A stretch of DNA of 64,000 nt from Symbiodinium natans. Taxonomy: Eukaryota; Sar; Dinophyceae; Suessiales; Symbiodiniaceae. How positions within the stretch are numbered: the first letter of the stretch is position 1; each line of letters opens with the position of its first letter. Shown here piece by piece: positions 44,280-55,514 of the stretch. Where the stretch lies: NCBI GenBank assembly GCA_905221605.1, contig CAJNDS010001113.1, forward strand, positions 62,001-126,000. Reading direction: 5' to 3'. A program made the translations under genes and the position numbers. A model generated the notes under the pieces. The model worked only from the letters and a program-made list of their open reading frames with translations. It was not told the origin of the DNA and made no database searches.

Positions 44280-45890
44280 ATCAGGATGCATCTGAAATGT
44301 AGTTCTCTTCCACTCCCAAAACTGGCCGCCAGGATACGAAACAGACAAACAAGTGAAGCCCTCACCTCGCAGACTTCCAAAAAAAATCCCTGGCCAAGGT
44401 CATTTCACGACGTAGCAATCGCAAGACTCGGGACAATCCAACAATCAACGCACGCACCCACGCCTTCTAGCTTCCAAACCCCAAACAAAGGCTTAAACCG
44501 CCAAAATCCTGCGAGTACCCCGTTTGCCCAGAGAGAGTTTCTTTCTGCCTCTGTGGAACGCTGGCAGACCCAGCTCCGGGCTTCAGGTCCAAACTTGGGC
44601 TTAGACTCAAGCACCAAGCACCCAGCAAAACTTAAACTTTCCTATTGTAGGGGACTTATAGACCCAAAAAGTTTAAAGTTAACCCTACTGGGCTGCTCAG
44701 CCAAAAGTGCGGCCTTGTGGGTGCCTCCCTTGGGATCTGGACCAAAGTTTAAGGCTTTTAGGAGGTTTTCGGGTTCAGGATTACTGTTTGTTTAAGGTTT
44801 CGCTTGCCCTAGTTTAAACTGAAGGGTTTTGGCTTTTGAGCTGAGGATGCGAGTATGTGTGCGTGTGTTGTCCCTTTTGTTCTTGATCTTTATCTCTAGA
44901 AGGAGAGAGAAAAAAGGAAACCAAGTAAGGAACGAAGAGGGGCACTAAATGGCCCTAAAAGCCTAAATTTCTCGTTCTATCTCGGGCTGCCGTACGTGCT
45001 CAAACCCACGTGATTTGGCTTTTGTATCCGACATGCAAATTATATTTGCCCACTCTTTCTGAAAAGGAGCCAGGTTTGCTTCCTTTGCTCTTTCTGTTTG
45101 CTTGTTGTTTTCCTGGGTTTGGGGTTTAGGGCTTGGGTCCACTAGGGTTTAGGGGGTTTGGTGTTTAGCGCTTCTCTTGGTTCCCTACTTTGATTTCCTT
45201 CTTTCTCTCTTTCCAGAGACAAAGGTCAAAACAAAAGGGACAACACACACACACACACACACATACACACTCGCGTCCTAAGCCCTAAGGCCTAAACACT
45301 TCAGTTGAAACCAGGGCATGCCTTAAACCCTGACACCTATAATTCATGGTGGTGCCTCTGCCGTGCGGTGTACGGTGTACAGAGAAATGTGTATCCACCC
45401 ACTGCGCTACCCGGGTCCCCGTGCGATTCGGGTTGTCGAACCCTAAGCCCGAAAGCTTAAATGAGCAGTCAACCCTAAACCCTATACTTAAAAACCTCCA
45501 AAAGACTTTTGTCCAGACCCCAAGGGGGCCCAGCATGCCCCCGTTTTGGCTGAGCAGTCCAGTAGGGTAAACTTTAATAAACCTTTTGGGTCTACAAGTC
45601 CCTACAAAAGGCAAGATTAAGTTTTGCCGGGCGCTCGGTACCTGAGTTGGAGCCCAAGTTTGGACCTAAAAAATGTAGATCCACTCCCTGAAAAGAGGCT
45701 AGATTCGTTTTTGGTTTTAAGGCAGAGGTTTTACGGTTTCAGATTTGGGTTTGGGGCGTTTGGCAGGTTGAGGGTTTAGGGTTACTGTCTAAGGTTTTCG
45801 TTTTGGGTTTAGGGTTAAGGTCTGGGATTTGTCAGGTTTAGGTTTAGGGCTTAGGGCTTGGTTATTGTAATGTTTCTATAAGTTTTCCTC
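44280..45890. other. No supported gene
   Basis: A plus-strand frame of 173 codons (44274-44795) and a few shorter ones show no domain or exon signals. A CA tract lies at 45245-45265. Confidence 0.45.
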
Positions 45891-45894
45891 TTCT

Positions 45895-46300
45895 TCCAGA
45901 GGCCAAGACCTTGCAAACCATCAAAATGGCAAAATTTTGTAATTTTTGACTATTTGGGCCTTCACAAACCTTGAATTAAGGCCAAAACACAGGGATGGTC
46001 CCTAGTTTTGCCTTGGAAACCACCAAAATGGCAAATTTTTGTGATTTTTGACCATTTTGGGCTTTCACAAACCTTGAATTAATTCAGGCCAAAGCACAGG
46101 GATTTTCCCTCATTTGGCGTCCTTGGAAATGCCGAAATGGCCAATTTCAGGGATTTTGACCATTTTGAGTCTCACAAACCCTGAATTAAGGCAAAAACAT
46201 AAGGTTTTTCGATAGTTTGGCGGCCTTGGAAACCACCAAAATGCCAAATGTTTGTGATTTTTGACCATTTTGGGCTTTCACAAACCCTGAAGTAAAGTAA
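45895..46300. repeat. Tandem repeat of about 110-125 bp, four copies
   Basis: Each unit contains CCACCAAAATGGCAAATTT, TTTTTGACCATTTTGGGC, and CTTTCACAAACCTTGAATTA or close variants. Confidence 0.9.
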
Positions 46301-46379
46301 GTCCCTAGATTGGTGACAGGTGTACCGAATGTTGTTCTCTGTTTCCCAACCGCTGTACGGGATTGTTTTACATACCTCG

Positions 46380-46640
46380 GCGATCCCTGGAGTGCCTTCC
46401 CGAGAATTTTAGTGGAATGCCCGCCGAATCCTGCAGAGTATGCCTGGAGCGCCCTCACCCAAAAAAGCAAGCAGAGCAGAGAATCCCGCCCGCACAGAGA
46501 GTCCTACAACAAATCCCACAAGAGTGACTACCCCAAAAAATCTTGCAGAGAATTCCGCAGGGTACCCTGGAGTCAATCCTGCCGAGAAACCCACAAGCAA
46601 CCCTGGAGCGCTCACGAGAGAAGCGAATTTTTGCGGAGTA
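46380..46640. repeat. Degenerate GAATCCCGC-type minisatellite
   Basis: Loose repetition of short units resembling AATCCCGCAGAG. One frame gives repeated NPAE/NPTR-like text, which I read as an old minisatellite rather than a gene. Confidence 0.6.
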
Positions 46641-46765
46641 CCCGCCCGCACAGAATCCAGCTTCTCCGGGGGGCACTTAGGGGATTCTCCAGGTCTCTGT
46701 GGGTAGGCACTCCACGTAAGGGGTCAAGCTTTAAGAAGAAACTCACGGGATCTCGGAAAGCCTTA

Positions 46766-46906
46766 TAGAAAAACACCGCGGGGGTGGTAACCCGGGTTCG
46801 CCCCCCCACGGTGTTTTTTCTGTGTCTCCTGGCCGTGGAATGGGCCCAACCCTCCGAAAAACACCGCGGCCTCCAGCAGAAAGGTCACCACCCCCGCGGT
46901 GTTTTA
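46766..46906. repeat. Hairpin with AAAAACACCG ends, copy 2
   Basis: AAAAACACCGCGGGGGTGGT at the left pairs with ACCACCCCCGCGGTGTTTT at the right. A second, shorter CACGGTGTTTTTT/AAAAACACCGCGG pair lies inside. Confidence 0.8.
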
Positions 46907-46966
46907 GGTTAAGGGGGTGGTGATGGGTTTAGGGTTTAAGGTTTAGGGTTTAGGGTTCACCTCGTT

Positions 46967-47245
46967 CAGCTGCTTGACCCGGTTCTGAATCCAGTCGTCC
47001 ATCAGCTCGCCATAGCCCTCGACCTGGGCATGCAAGGAATGGCGTGCAAGGACCCCAGGAGGGTGGGGTCCGGATTTCGGGTCGAATCTTGATCCCGGCC
47101 CTTCATCCGCCCACCCATGGCAACCGGTACAAGCAAACGAGGCCATCAGGCCAGCGCATAGAAGAACGACCGACGCAGCTTTCCCGCAAGCTCGCTGAGT
47201 TCCGGCCTCAGAGCAATGTTGGCTCCCATTGGCTCATGACCCGCG
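46967..47245 (-). CDS. Two exons of an unrecognised gene
   Basis: Exon near 47245-47155 reads GHEPMGANIALRPELSELAG then KLRRSFFYALA. Exon near 47031-46967 reads QVEGYGELMDDWIQNRVKQL then NE, followed by a GTGAACCC donor. Both look like true short exons on the minus strand. Their join and the rest of the gene are unresolved. The intron downstream of the second exon begins next to a TTTAGGG tract at 46923-46957. Confidence 0.4.
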
Positions 47246-47399
47246 AGAAAAAGGAAAGGGTACGAGTGCGCTAGGCTCGTTGGGCGCCAAGCTGGTCCCA
47301 ATAATTGTTCTGGCTGCCCCTTTTGAGGCAAAGCCCGGCTTGCAGCAAGAAGGCCTGCCACCAGTGGTGGAGAGCTTTGCATGGGGACCTTGTCTTAGT

Positions 47400-48000
47400 T
47401 TCGCCGTGCCTCTTTGGCACGCTTTGCCCCGCCAGTCAGGTGGCGAAACGTCGCTTGAAAGGGCGGGCTCTGCAGTGCCTGCACCACCATATTATGCAAG
47501 CACGTGGAGTGATGCACAGGGCCGGCGTGCCTGGAACAGCGTCTTGGCCTGTTCCAAGAGGGTCGCCTGCTCACTTGCAAGGGGGAGGTTTTGACATCAT
47601 CCAACTGAACAGGGCATAAAGCATGCAATGAGGGTGTGTGAGTCGCATCGCGTAGCGCAACGAGTCCTTTTCTCCCTCTGCATAGCCAGTGAGTCGGGTC
47701 TCGGGTAGCTACCAGATTGTCTTGTTGAGCTTCGAAGCTCCATGATACAGGCATCTATGGCACTGTCAATCTTGGACTGTGGGTATGGTGAGCATGACGT
47801 TCCGAAACATCAATACTTCATCTAAGTTAACAGTTAACTACCTCACACAGCAGTTGGGCAGACAATGGCTTCTTGACCAAGACAAGACGGGAGTCGAAGC
47901 ACAATCAGCAGAGAGACCGCAATGTGTCGCAAGAGGACTACAGCGGGCCATAACGGGTCACTAGCTGCTACTCCTCTGCTTTTGCCGTCTCCTTGGCATC
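47400..48000. other. No supported gene
   Basis: 3' flank of the cold-shock/RS gene. Frames here on both strands lack coding character. Confidence 0.45.
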
Positions 48001-49443
48001 TCAGTCATCTCTGCTACGTGACTTCCCCTCCTTCCTGCTCTCGTCTGCTTTGTCTGCTTTGTCCTTGCCTTCCTCCTTTCTGCCTCGGCTTCTTGAAGCC
48101 TTCTCACTTCGGCTCCTGCTCTTGGCCTTCTTCTTCCTGTCCCCGCTTCTGTCGCGGCTTCGGCTGGCGGACTTCCGCTTCTTGTCACTGCGGCCCCTGC
48201 TTCGGGACCGGTCTCTGCCTCGTCGACCCGAGTTGCTGCGACTCCGCCGCCTCCGCTCGCTTCTGCTTCGGGACCGCCTCTTATTGCGACTCCGGGATCT
48301 CCTCTCCTTCTCGCGGCTCCTGGGCGCCAGAAATGTGCACGAAAGAGGGCGCAGGTCCCTCTCACAAAACGCTTTTGCCCTTGGAAGCTGAGGAAGACTG
48401 CTACTCTGGACCCAGAAGTTGCACGACTCCTGAGAATTGGGGACAGCCATCTCTCACGCCCTCAGGGTTGAGGGCTGTGGGGGATGCTGAGGGATGCGTG
48501 TTCGAGAATTGTGCCATGCTGCGGGGAGGAGCGCGGTCTCTTTATGCTGGGAGAACCTCGCCTCTTCACCTGAGATGCACGCGACTGTTGCAGAAGCTGC
48601 AGCAATTGAACCACCACGTGTCGCTATGCATCTGCCCGCACTGCACAATGTCACACTGCCGTCACGCACTTCGGCGCTGTAAGCACGCCGCACTCGGCGA
48701 CCTCCTCTTCCTCGCGCTTGGAGATCTTCTCCTTCGCCGCGTGCACTCAGCAGCGTGGGGTCATGCACGTTCGACTTTGAGTGCCACAGCAGGCTTCATC
48801 AGCTTCATCTGGAACAATGCACAGAAGCTCTCCGTGCCTGCACGCACTTAAAAGCCACAGAAGCCCTTCTCTCAACCCCTAAACCCCTACAACCACTAAG
48901 AAGGACTCTCACGCTGGTCTACCCGTCTCCTTCGCACACTGGGCGACTTCCGGCGGCCCCCACTGCGGCTGGGACTCTCCGAGAACTTGGGTGGGTCCAC
49001 CAGCTCCTCGGCGGAGGATTCGTGGGGGGGGGACAAGGTGACAAGGCCTGAAAAAAAAAGAATCTCTGCCCCCTTGGCGCCCGGCCCAGTTCGCGGCGTA
49101 GGGCCTGCCTCTGTTTTCCTGCAGTTTCGGATTCGGGGGGGATGTCAATAGAACCCATCGAAAATCCAGCGGAACCTAGAGATCAGCTACATGTCGACAG
49201 GACAGTCAAGTCTCAGGCTAAGGAGGCATCCTTTGAAATTAGAAGCCTCTTGGAGTGTTTTTGCCCCCGCCTCGAAGTCGACGTCGAACTTCACCCGCAC
49301 GCCGGGCGCGACGCCGTTGCGCCGGATGTAGTTCTTGAACCGCTCACCCTTGGCGTTGGCAACGTGGAGCTGGATATCATCGTTATGACGGCCCTCACGC
49401 TTCACAAAGCCATAGTCCGCAGTCTTCCAAGCAACCACCGTAC
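48001..49443 (-). CDS. Cold-shock-domain protein with RS-rich tail
   Basis: Four exons in consistent phase: 49443-49247, 49006-48923, 48745-48687, 48319-48001 (stop). The first encodes a cold-shock domain: GTVVAWKTADYGFVKREG matches the first strands with the RNP1-like core, then FKNYIRRNGVAPGVRVKFDV covers the later strands. Exons 2-4 give SPSRSGGRRKSPSVRRRR, RRRRRSPSARKRRSPSA and a long SRSR/RRSRSR tail ending SRSRDD. Cold-shock domains bind single-stranded RNA or DNA, and RS tails direct proteins to the splicing machinery, so a role in mRNA processing is likely (inference). The intron after exon 1 uses a GC donor; the two later donors are GT. The start codon lies in an upstream exon not settled here; ATGs occur shortly upstream, downstream of a spliced-leader-like motif at 49609-49620. 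Confidence 0.75.
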
Positions 49444-49608
49444 CTCAGCACAAAGCACGCATCACAGCCCACTTGCAAAGGCATACATGCAGAAATACCT
49501 TCGTTCGGTGTGCCTCTGGTCCCTTAGCAAAGTGCATGCTTCTGCTGCTGAGACTCCCCGTTCGCGAGCTTTCCCATTTCGTGGTGGCATTTTGAACACC
49601 CCTGAAGC

Positions 49609-49620
49609 CTTGAGCCAAAG
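49609..49620 (-). promoter_or_regulatory. Spliced-leader-like motif upstream of cold-shock gene
   Basis: The minus strand reads CTTTGGCTCAAG, one mismatch from the last 12 nt of the dinoflagellate spliced leader (TTTTGGCTCAAG). It lies about 165 nt upstream of the cold-shock exon and about 25 nt before an ATG. Such relics mark genes that passed through a trans-spliced mRNA and reintegrated. A chance match is possible. Confidence 0.35.
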
Positions 49621-49629
49621 TGTTCATAT

Positions 49630-50416
49630 GTGCGGTGCGCTTCCTGTAAGTCATGGTCTGAAAGCCTGACATTCCCAACGGCATGTCGGCTGCATGCTCA
49701 CCGCAATGCAGCCACAGGCGATTTCGTGTACGAGCATCGCGACTCGAGGACCACCATGAGCAGCAATGGGGGGTACGGGAAGGAAGCCAAACTGCCGCAA
49801 ACCAAGGCCCACCTGCTTCGCCTGATTGCGCCAGGCCACTGCAACCTGCTCCTTCAATCGAAAGAAACGAAAGAAACGGCCCATCCGGCAAAAAAATCTC
49901 TTCAACACATGCAGAGGAGCTGCGCAAAGGGGCTCAATAGACATGCCAATGGCCGGAGGCGGTCTACAGCTTGCAGCAATCGCGCTGTCCTCATCGAGCC
50001 ATGCCGCTACTTCCTGACGTGAGCTGGACTCGGAACAAACTGATTAGACTACGCAGCTCTTACACCGGTGCCCAAAGGTTACAGAAGCTCGGGTCAACAA
50101 GTGTTTCTGAACATGGCTGTGCGACTTCACTTGGCTGGTTTTATCTGCGAACTCGCCGCGTGAATGATGCCAATGCTTCTTGCACGAGGCAAGAGCAAGA
50201 CTTTGATAGCCTACGGCCCAAGGAAAAGACTTGAGGCAGCTTCGGCGCTTTGCTGTATGTTGCGAGTATTGCCTGGCCTGCTGCTGAACAAGAACTCGCT
50301 CAAACAGCGGTTCAGATAAAGAGGGCCGAAGAGGGTCCGGCTTGTCAAAAGCAAGCTTGAAAGCCGGACCGTCAAAATCCATATGTGTCTCTCTACATGT
50401 CTCTACACATCTGCAC
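49630..50416. other. No confident gene
   Basis: A minus-strand frame (50044-50424) downstream of the transporter reads FDGPAFKLAFDKPDPLRPSL and looks mildly protein-like, but it has no domain. It may be the transporter's 3' UTR. Confidence 0.4.
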
Positions 50417-51475
50417 CTACACATTCTCGTTGGGCGTTGCTGCTTTCACTTCTGCGACCGGCTGTGCGTTTAGGTAGCTAATTGTGCGGTCCGTCACCAG
50501 CCAGGACATCAAGATCAGAAGCACGCAGAGACCGAAAGAGAGGCCGGGGCCCCACCCTCCCACGAGGTACGGAATCATGCCCGCCAGCGCAGGTCCCGGG
50601 CAAATGCCAACCATTCCCCATCCGAGGCCGAAGAACGTGGCGCCCAACACCAATGAGCCGTAGTCCCCGGATTTCTTCGGCCGTTCAAAGCTGCAGTCCT
50701 CGCCGCAAAGAGGTTTCCTTCCCTCCCTCTCTGCCATCAGGAAAGCAGGGAAGGAGACGCAAAGCCCCAGGCCCATCACAAAGGCCAGGCTCGGATCCCA
50801 AGTCCCCGCGAAGTCCAGGAAGTTTAAGACCTTTGCTTGACTTGTCATGCCGGAGACGCCAAGGCCCAAGCCGAAGATGATCCCGCAAGCCAGCGGCGAG
50901 ACAAAGCTCCTGGTCTTGGAAGGCAAGCACGTTGCCCCCGCAGCAAGCACCAGGCTGGACAAGGCTGCTGCCAATGGGAACTCCCACTTTGGAGGCCACT
51001 GGAGCTCCGCTACTCCCCACGGACCGCTGGCATCCAGCTTGGCTACATGTCTGGTTAGGGCTACCGTCAGTGCTGCGATGCCCATAAATGTAGGTACTGC
51101 AATCCAGCTGCGAGGAGCCAAACGAGGAAGACCGCAGATGCCATGCCCGGAGGTGCAACCTCGACCCGCTCGAGTGCCGATCCCAACGAAGATGCCCCCA
51201 ACGCAGTACCTCGCCAGCGGAATGTCCAAGGCCTGCGGGTACGAGAACTCTCGATTGAAGGCAAGGTTCACGAGGCCGCCGACGACCAGACCCACGAGAA
51301 AGAGAGCTTTCCAGAGCTGGCCGTCCTTCAGCGGCTCACATTTCCCCACACCGCGCAAGAAGGGTCCCACGATGCCACTGATCCCGGTGATCTTCCCATC
51401 GCCCACGTAAGCCAAAGCAGCCGACAGGCCGATCAGCAGGCCGCCCACGCCGGACTCAATCGGGGTGAAGGCCAT
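50417..51475 (-). CDS. YeeE/YedE-family sulfur-compound transporter
   Basis: A complete intronless ORF of 352 residues from an ATG at 51475. It is a polytopic membrane protein with about nine hydrophobic segments in two halves. The first half has the family motif GCTSGHGICG at 106-115, whose Cys lines the thiosulfate path in bacterial TsuA. The second half has MTSQAKVLNFLDF and WDPSLAFVMGLG (the DUF6691 signature), then GWGMVGICPGPALAG. In many bacteria the two halves are separate adjacent genes; here they are one chain. Likely role: uptake of thiosulfate or another reduced sulfur compound across a membrane not identifiable from the sequence. The lack of introns, among neighbours cut into short exons, fits acquisition from bacteria or retroposition (inference). 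Confidence 0.85.
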   Translation of the reverse strand: MAFTPIESGVGGLLIGLSAALAYVGDGKITGISGIVGPFLRGVGKCEPLKDGQLWKALFLVGLVVGGLVNLAFNREFSYPQALDIPLARYCVGGIFVGIGTRAGRGCTSGHGICGLPRLAPRSWIAVPTFMGIAALTVALTRHVAKLDASGPWGVAELQWPPKWEFPLAAALSSLVLAAGATCLPSKTRSFVSPLACGIIFGLGLGVSGMTSQAKVLNFLDFAGTWDPSLAFVMGLGLCVSFPAFLMAEREGRKPLCGEDCSFERPKKSGDYGSLVLGATFFGLGWGMVGICPGPALAGMIPYLVGGWGPGLSFGLCVLLILMSWLVTDRTISYLNAQPVAEVKAATPNENV

Positions 51476-51589
51476 GAAGAATCAACGAGGAGCCAAAGCT
51501 CAGGCCCGCAAGATCTCTGGTACAGGATGCGCTTGAGCATGAGCCGCAGAGCTTGGTAATGTGCTGGCTGCTGGCAACTCAGTGAATAT

Positions 51590-53600
51590 ACTTAGAAACT
51601 CTCGGAGAAAATCCATGAGAGATCCCTGAAGCGGCCTGCGTGGTGGAGTCCACCAACTTCACCACCTCGGCCTTGAGTTCTGTGAAGGTCTCCACAAGCT
51701 CCTTCTGCGCCCCGTCCGAGAACCTCTCAGACTCATTGGGTCATTGGGGTTGCAGACATCTGGGGGGGGGGGGGGGGAAGCGTGCTTGCTTGGAGCATGA
51801 AGCTCGGATCAACAAGCTGCTGCCAAGGCAGCAAGCCAGCTAGAACCCTTGCAAACTGCCTCTTGCTACCACGACATGCATCCTAAACTTAAACCGACGC
51901 CCTACAAACGCTCTAAACTGTCCCAGCAGGCACCGCGCCTGAATAGGTTCATCCGCACCTCGGCAAAGAACGCTGCGCGGGCCCGGGCGTCGATGGCCTC
52001 TGCATCAGTTTCTGGGGCTGTGGGAGCCGGCACCATGCCATCGCCAGGGCGCCATGAACCCTTAAACCTGTCATCTAAAACCCATGAACCCTCAAAGAAC
52101 CTACAAGCCCTGCTAGTATGAACTTTGTAGACCCTACTTTTTCTTCAACCATCGACAACAAAAACTAAAACCCTTTTGACCCAACCTTCCCTCCAATTTG
52201 AGAATCGGAGGGGCAACCGAAATTCCAGGCCTTGAGTGCCGAGGAGGTTTGCTCCTCGGTAAATCGGTAGACCAGCTCCTGGCTCGCGGGCTTCGAGGTT
52301 TGACGGGGCTTCGGCTTGAGGGTTCATAGGACTTAGGCTTGAGGGCGTAGAGTACAGGGGGCTTCGGGTAGGCGACTTCGTGCTTTGAGAGCTTTCGCGT
52401 CGAGACTAGGGATATCCCCGCATCGGCCCGTGTCCAGCGTTCTTTGCGCACCTCCCTGAAGTAGACCCTGACCCCCAAGCCCGCAGCCCTTAATCAACCC
52501 TAAAGCCCCTCCCCGAAAAGTCCGGCAAAGCCCGAAAGAAGGCAAAACGGCTGACCTCGGCGGTGAGCCCCGGCTTCTGGGGCAGCGCAGCCAGACGCCT
52601 GGCTGAAGAGGGAAGGGGTGGAGTGAATACAAGTACTACTGTAGTGAAATACATCTTTTGTGGCATGTATATGTAGGGATCATCTAAGAACTGACTACTC
52701 CCAGAGCTTTTCTCCACATCCTGAAAGAGAGTAAACTTGCTTCTTCTGTGCTTGTTTGGGCGCTCCTTCGCAGCTCTGACAGCACGGGTGGCTCGGACGT
52801 GATGGAGGCGCCGCCCGGGAAGGCAGCCTCGCAGCCCCCGAAAGCACACACGGCCTACCCGACACAGCATGCCCGTGCCAAAGAACGAGGCTGAAGCAAC
52901 TACCACAAGCAAGAAATCTGGGCGCTTTGTGTGTTTTAAAGGTATGTCTGGCACACGGCTAACGTGTCCACGAGTAGCCAAAATCTTGGGGTCCCGGCTC
53001 GGCCGGCACCTTGCAATCCCAAAAGCACGCAAAGGACATGCCCGGAGGCTGCAAGATGCTTAGGCTGAGTTGCTGACATCCTGCATGCATCGACCGATGT
53101 TGTGACATACAGACATACATACATAGATGCATTTCGTATCTCCATGACATATACAGATATATGTGATATGAGGACGAGGATGAGTACGTGTGTGTGTACA
53201 CATATGTCGCATCTGTTGCCCGATCTCTTCGCAGAAAATCCAAGCCCGTGGCTTGGCGCCTGCGCAATGCGAGGGTTGGGGCACCCGCAAAGGAACTGGC
53301 ATTTGGGAGGCTGATCTGAATTCCGTGCCCTTTTTGGGAAGCCTCCACTGCTAAATAAAAGAAACTTACAAAACAGGAGCCCTCGACAAGGACCCAGAAT
53401 TCAGATCAACCTCCATGTCGCATCGCTCCCACATCGCCTCAGTGTCCGCTTCCGTCGTGGCTTCGATGAAGAAAGACTGGAGGTTTCGGTACTCGGAGCC
53501 TTTCGGTGCTGGACAGGGACGCTGCAGTCACTCGTCCCTGCCGCTCCGCGAACAAAGCTTCCCAATCTAAGCTTCCGTCTGATCTCGACAGGATAGACGC
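51590..53600 (-). CDS. Unrecognised multi-exon gene
   Basis: A series of short minus-strand exons with good acceptors and donors. They read: SDGSLDWEALFAERQGR (near 53585-53530); PKGSEYRNLQSFFIEATTEA then DTEAMWERCDME (53510-53413); AAFPGGASITSEPPVLSELR then RSAQTSTEEA (near 52830-52740); ARRLAALPQKPGLTAE (near 52605-52557); EVRKERWTRADAG (near 52462-52420); PAPTAPETDAEAIDARARAA then FFAE (near 52035-51962); ERFSDGAQKELVETFTELKA then EVVKLVDSTTQAAS (about 51722-51640, stop soon after). The sequence is acidic, helical and low in Cys. I do not recognise it. It ends about 120 nt before the transporter start on the same strand. Exons may be missing and grouping into one gene is inference. Confidence 0.45.
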
Positions 53601-53865
53601 GGGACAGGGAATACTGCTCCTGGCAGGCGGTAACAAGGGGACCTTCCGAATAGGGATGCTGCCTTTACACGTCCCTATTGCAACCCTTCACGGGATATCG
53701 GTGCCCACTTCCGGAACTCCCTCCTCAGAACCAGGTAGAGAAAGAAAAAGAAGCTTCCCCCACCATCCTGCAGCGCAAACTTGTGAATGTTCGCAGCCAG
53801 GGTCTCCTTGGTCTGCAATTTCCCACATGAGAACCTACAGAACACCCATCCCCAAGATCACATGG

Positions 53866-53962
53866 GGGATTCGGAAATTCGGGAGTACCTTATTGGGATT
53901 CTTCTTATAAGGGAATCCGACTATTTGGGGCCTATCTTAGGGGTCCCCTTATTTTCGTAAAC
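53866..53962 (+). repeat. Dispersed repeat, copy B
   Basis: Matches the reverse complement of 31718-31806 over about 90 bp with roughly 75-80% identity by eye. A further partial match (CCCCTTATTNTCGTAAAC) occurs at 33595. Confidence 0.7.
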
Positions 53963-54229
53963 CCCCCACACAAACCGCCACAGCTCTACACCACACAAGG
54001 CCCCAAAGGGCTGTTGAGGGGTGTGTGTGTGTGTGTGATGAGTACAAAGCAGGAAATGCTGTACCAGGCTCCAGGAACCTTCTACATCTTGAACAAACAC
54101 CTACAACGAGCCCCATTTTATGCAACACACTTCCATGCCACAAAAGTATCACATACACTAATATTCCATACTAAAAAATTCACATACTATAAATTTCAGG
54201 TAGACATAAGGACCTTCTACGGCCCTTAG

Positions 54230-54680
54230 TATGTAGTCAGGCAGGCAAGGCTCCAAGAAGTGCTTCTTGCAGACCTCACCGCCAATCTCCAAGGCACGAC
54301 GCAGGCCATCGGCGAGAAGCTCGCGGGTCAACTCCTCTGCTGCTTGCGGGGTCTTGAGGTGTTGGCGCTGTAGCCTGTTTGGGTTGAGAGTTCAAGGTAG
54401 CAGTTTAGGGTTGTATGTAGGGCTTGAGGGACTTGTGGAAGGTGCAGGGATTTATGACTACTTTGCAGTCGCTCTCTGACATGGACAGTGGCCCGCCAGT
54501 GGACATATGGACATAGCTTCTGGAAAAGGGGGGTTACTGTGTCACGAACTTGAAGTACTGTCATGAGACCGCCTGGCCTTCGATGGAGTGCCATCACCTT
54601 CCGCCAAAGCCTTGGCCAAGGAGTCGGTGAACTCGTTGATGGATTTCACCTGGCATTTCGGCATGTCCCCCCCCATTTTT
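54230..54680 (-). CDS. Two exons of a small unrecognised gene
   Basis: The upstream exon reads MPKCQVKSINEFTDSLAKAL then AEG, with a GTGATG donor (near 54663-54598). The downstream exon reads TPQAAEELTRELLADGLRRA, LEIGGEVCKKHFLEPCLPDY (near 54350-54233). Both are helical and appear genuine. Start and stop are not defined. Confidence 0.4.
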
Positions 54681-55514
54681 CAATCTGGGAAGCCACCAAG
54701 TAGAACACCCTGTGTGCACGGAAGCCTGCCCCAAGGTGTACCTCATCCAAACACGTAACACCCCATGCTCCAGAAATCCCGGCGCCTGCGAAGCATCCTG
54801 CACCGAGAGCATCCGCCTGGAGATTTCAATGCAGAGCACTTCAGGATCTTAGGGAACCTACTGGGCGCACAAGAAGTGTTCCCACATCCGCCTCGAGCTC
54901 AGGAGTCTCGACCGCGGTGCAGAAGAGCATAACCCCCAAGTGGGTTCAGGCTGCAGGACAAGAACTGCGCTTATAGTCTCGGATTCGACTTAGGTCGTCT
55001 AATCAGTCTCATCTCCAGGACTCTAGGGCCTCCAGGGTCTGTCAGAACCGTGTGATGCCAATTCTTTACTGTCCGGCCGCTAGACGTGCAGAGACTGCCG
55101 AAAAAGCGGACATGGAATGGAGATGCGAACGGTCTTGCAACTCCCCGAAAACGCCGCATGAAGGCCGTGGATTGTTTCATAAACCCCACTGAATGTGAAG
55201 CTGCGAGCCATGCGGACAGGACATGGGCGATGGCAGCCATTGATCTACAACAGTGTTGGGGTTCATAGTTCACAGCGTCAAGCCCCCAAACCCTGCATGC
55301 ATACTCATGCTTCCTTATAAGTAAACAGTAGCCATGTAGCAGGACTTTCCTCAACATTCCTAGCCTAACCCTCAAGAGTCCGAAACCTCCAAAAATCCAC
55401 GAAGCACTCTAAAGAACTGGGTTCCCTACTTGGGGGTCGGTTGCTGTGCTCCCTTCTGAAACCTCTCTCTCATAATAGCAAAGGTGCTGATGCTCACTTG
55501 CCCAAGAGTATAGG

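Noticed and set aside
50482-51559. Plus-strand frames opposite the sulfur transporter
   Set aside because: They are antisense to a clear membrane-protein ORF.
54971-55375. 134 codon minus-strand frame
   Set aside because: No domain and no exon signals; its composition is not convincing on either strand.
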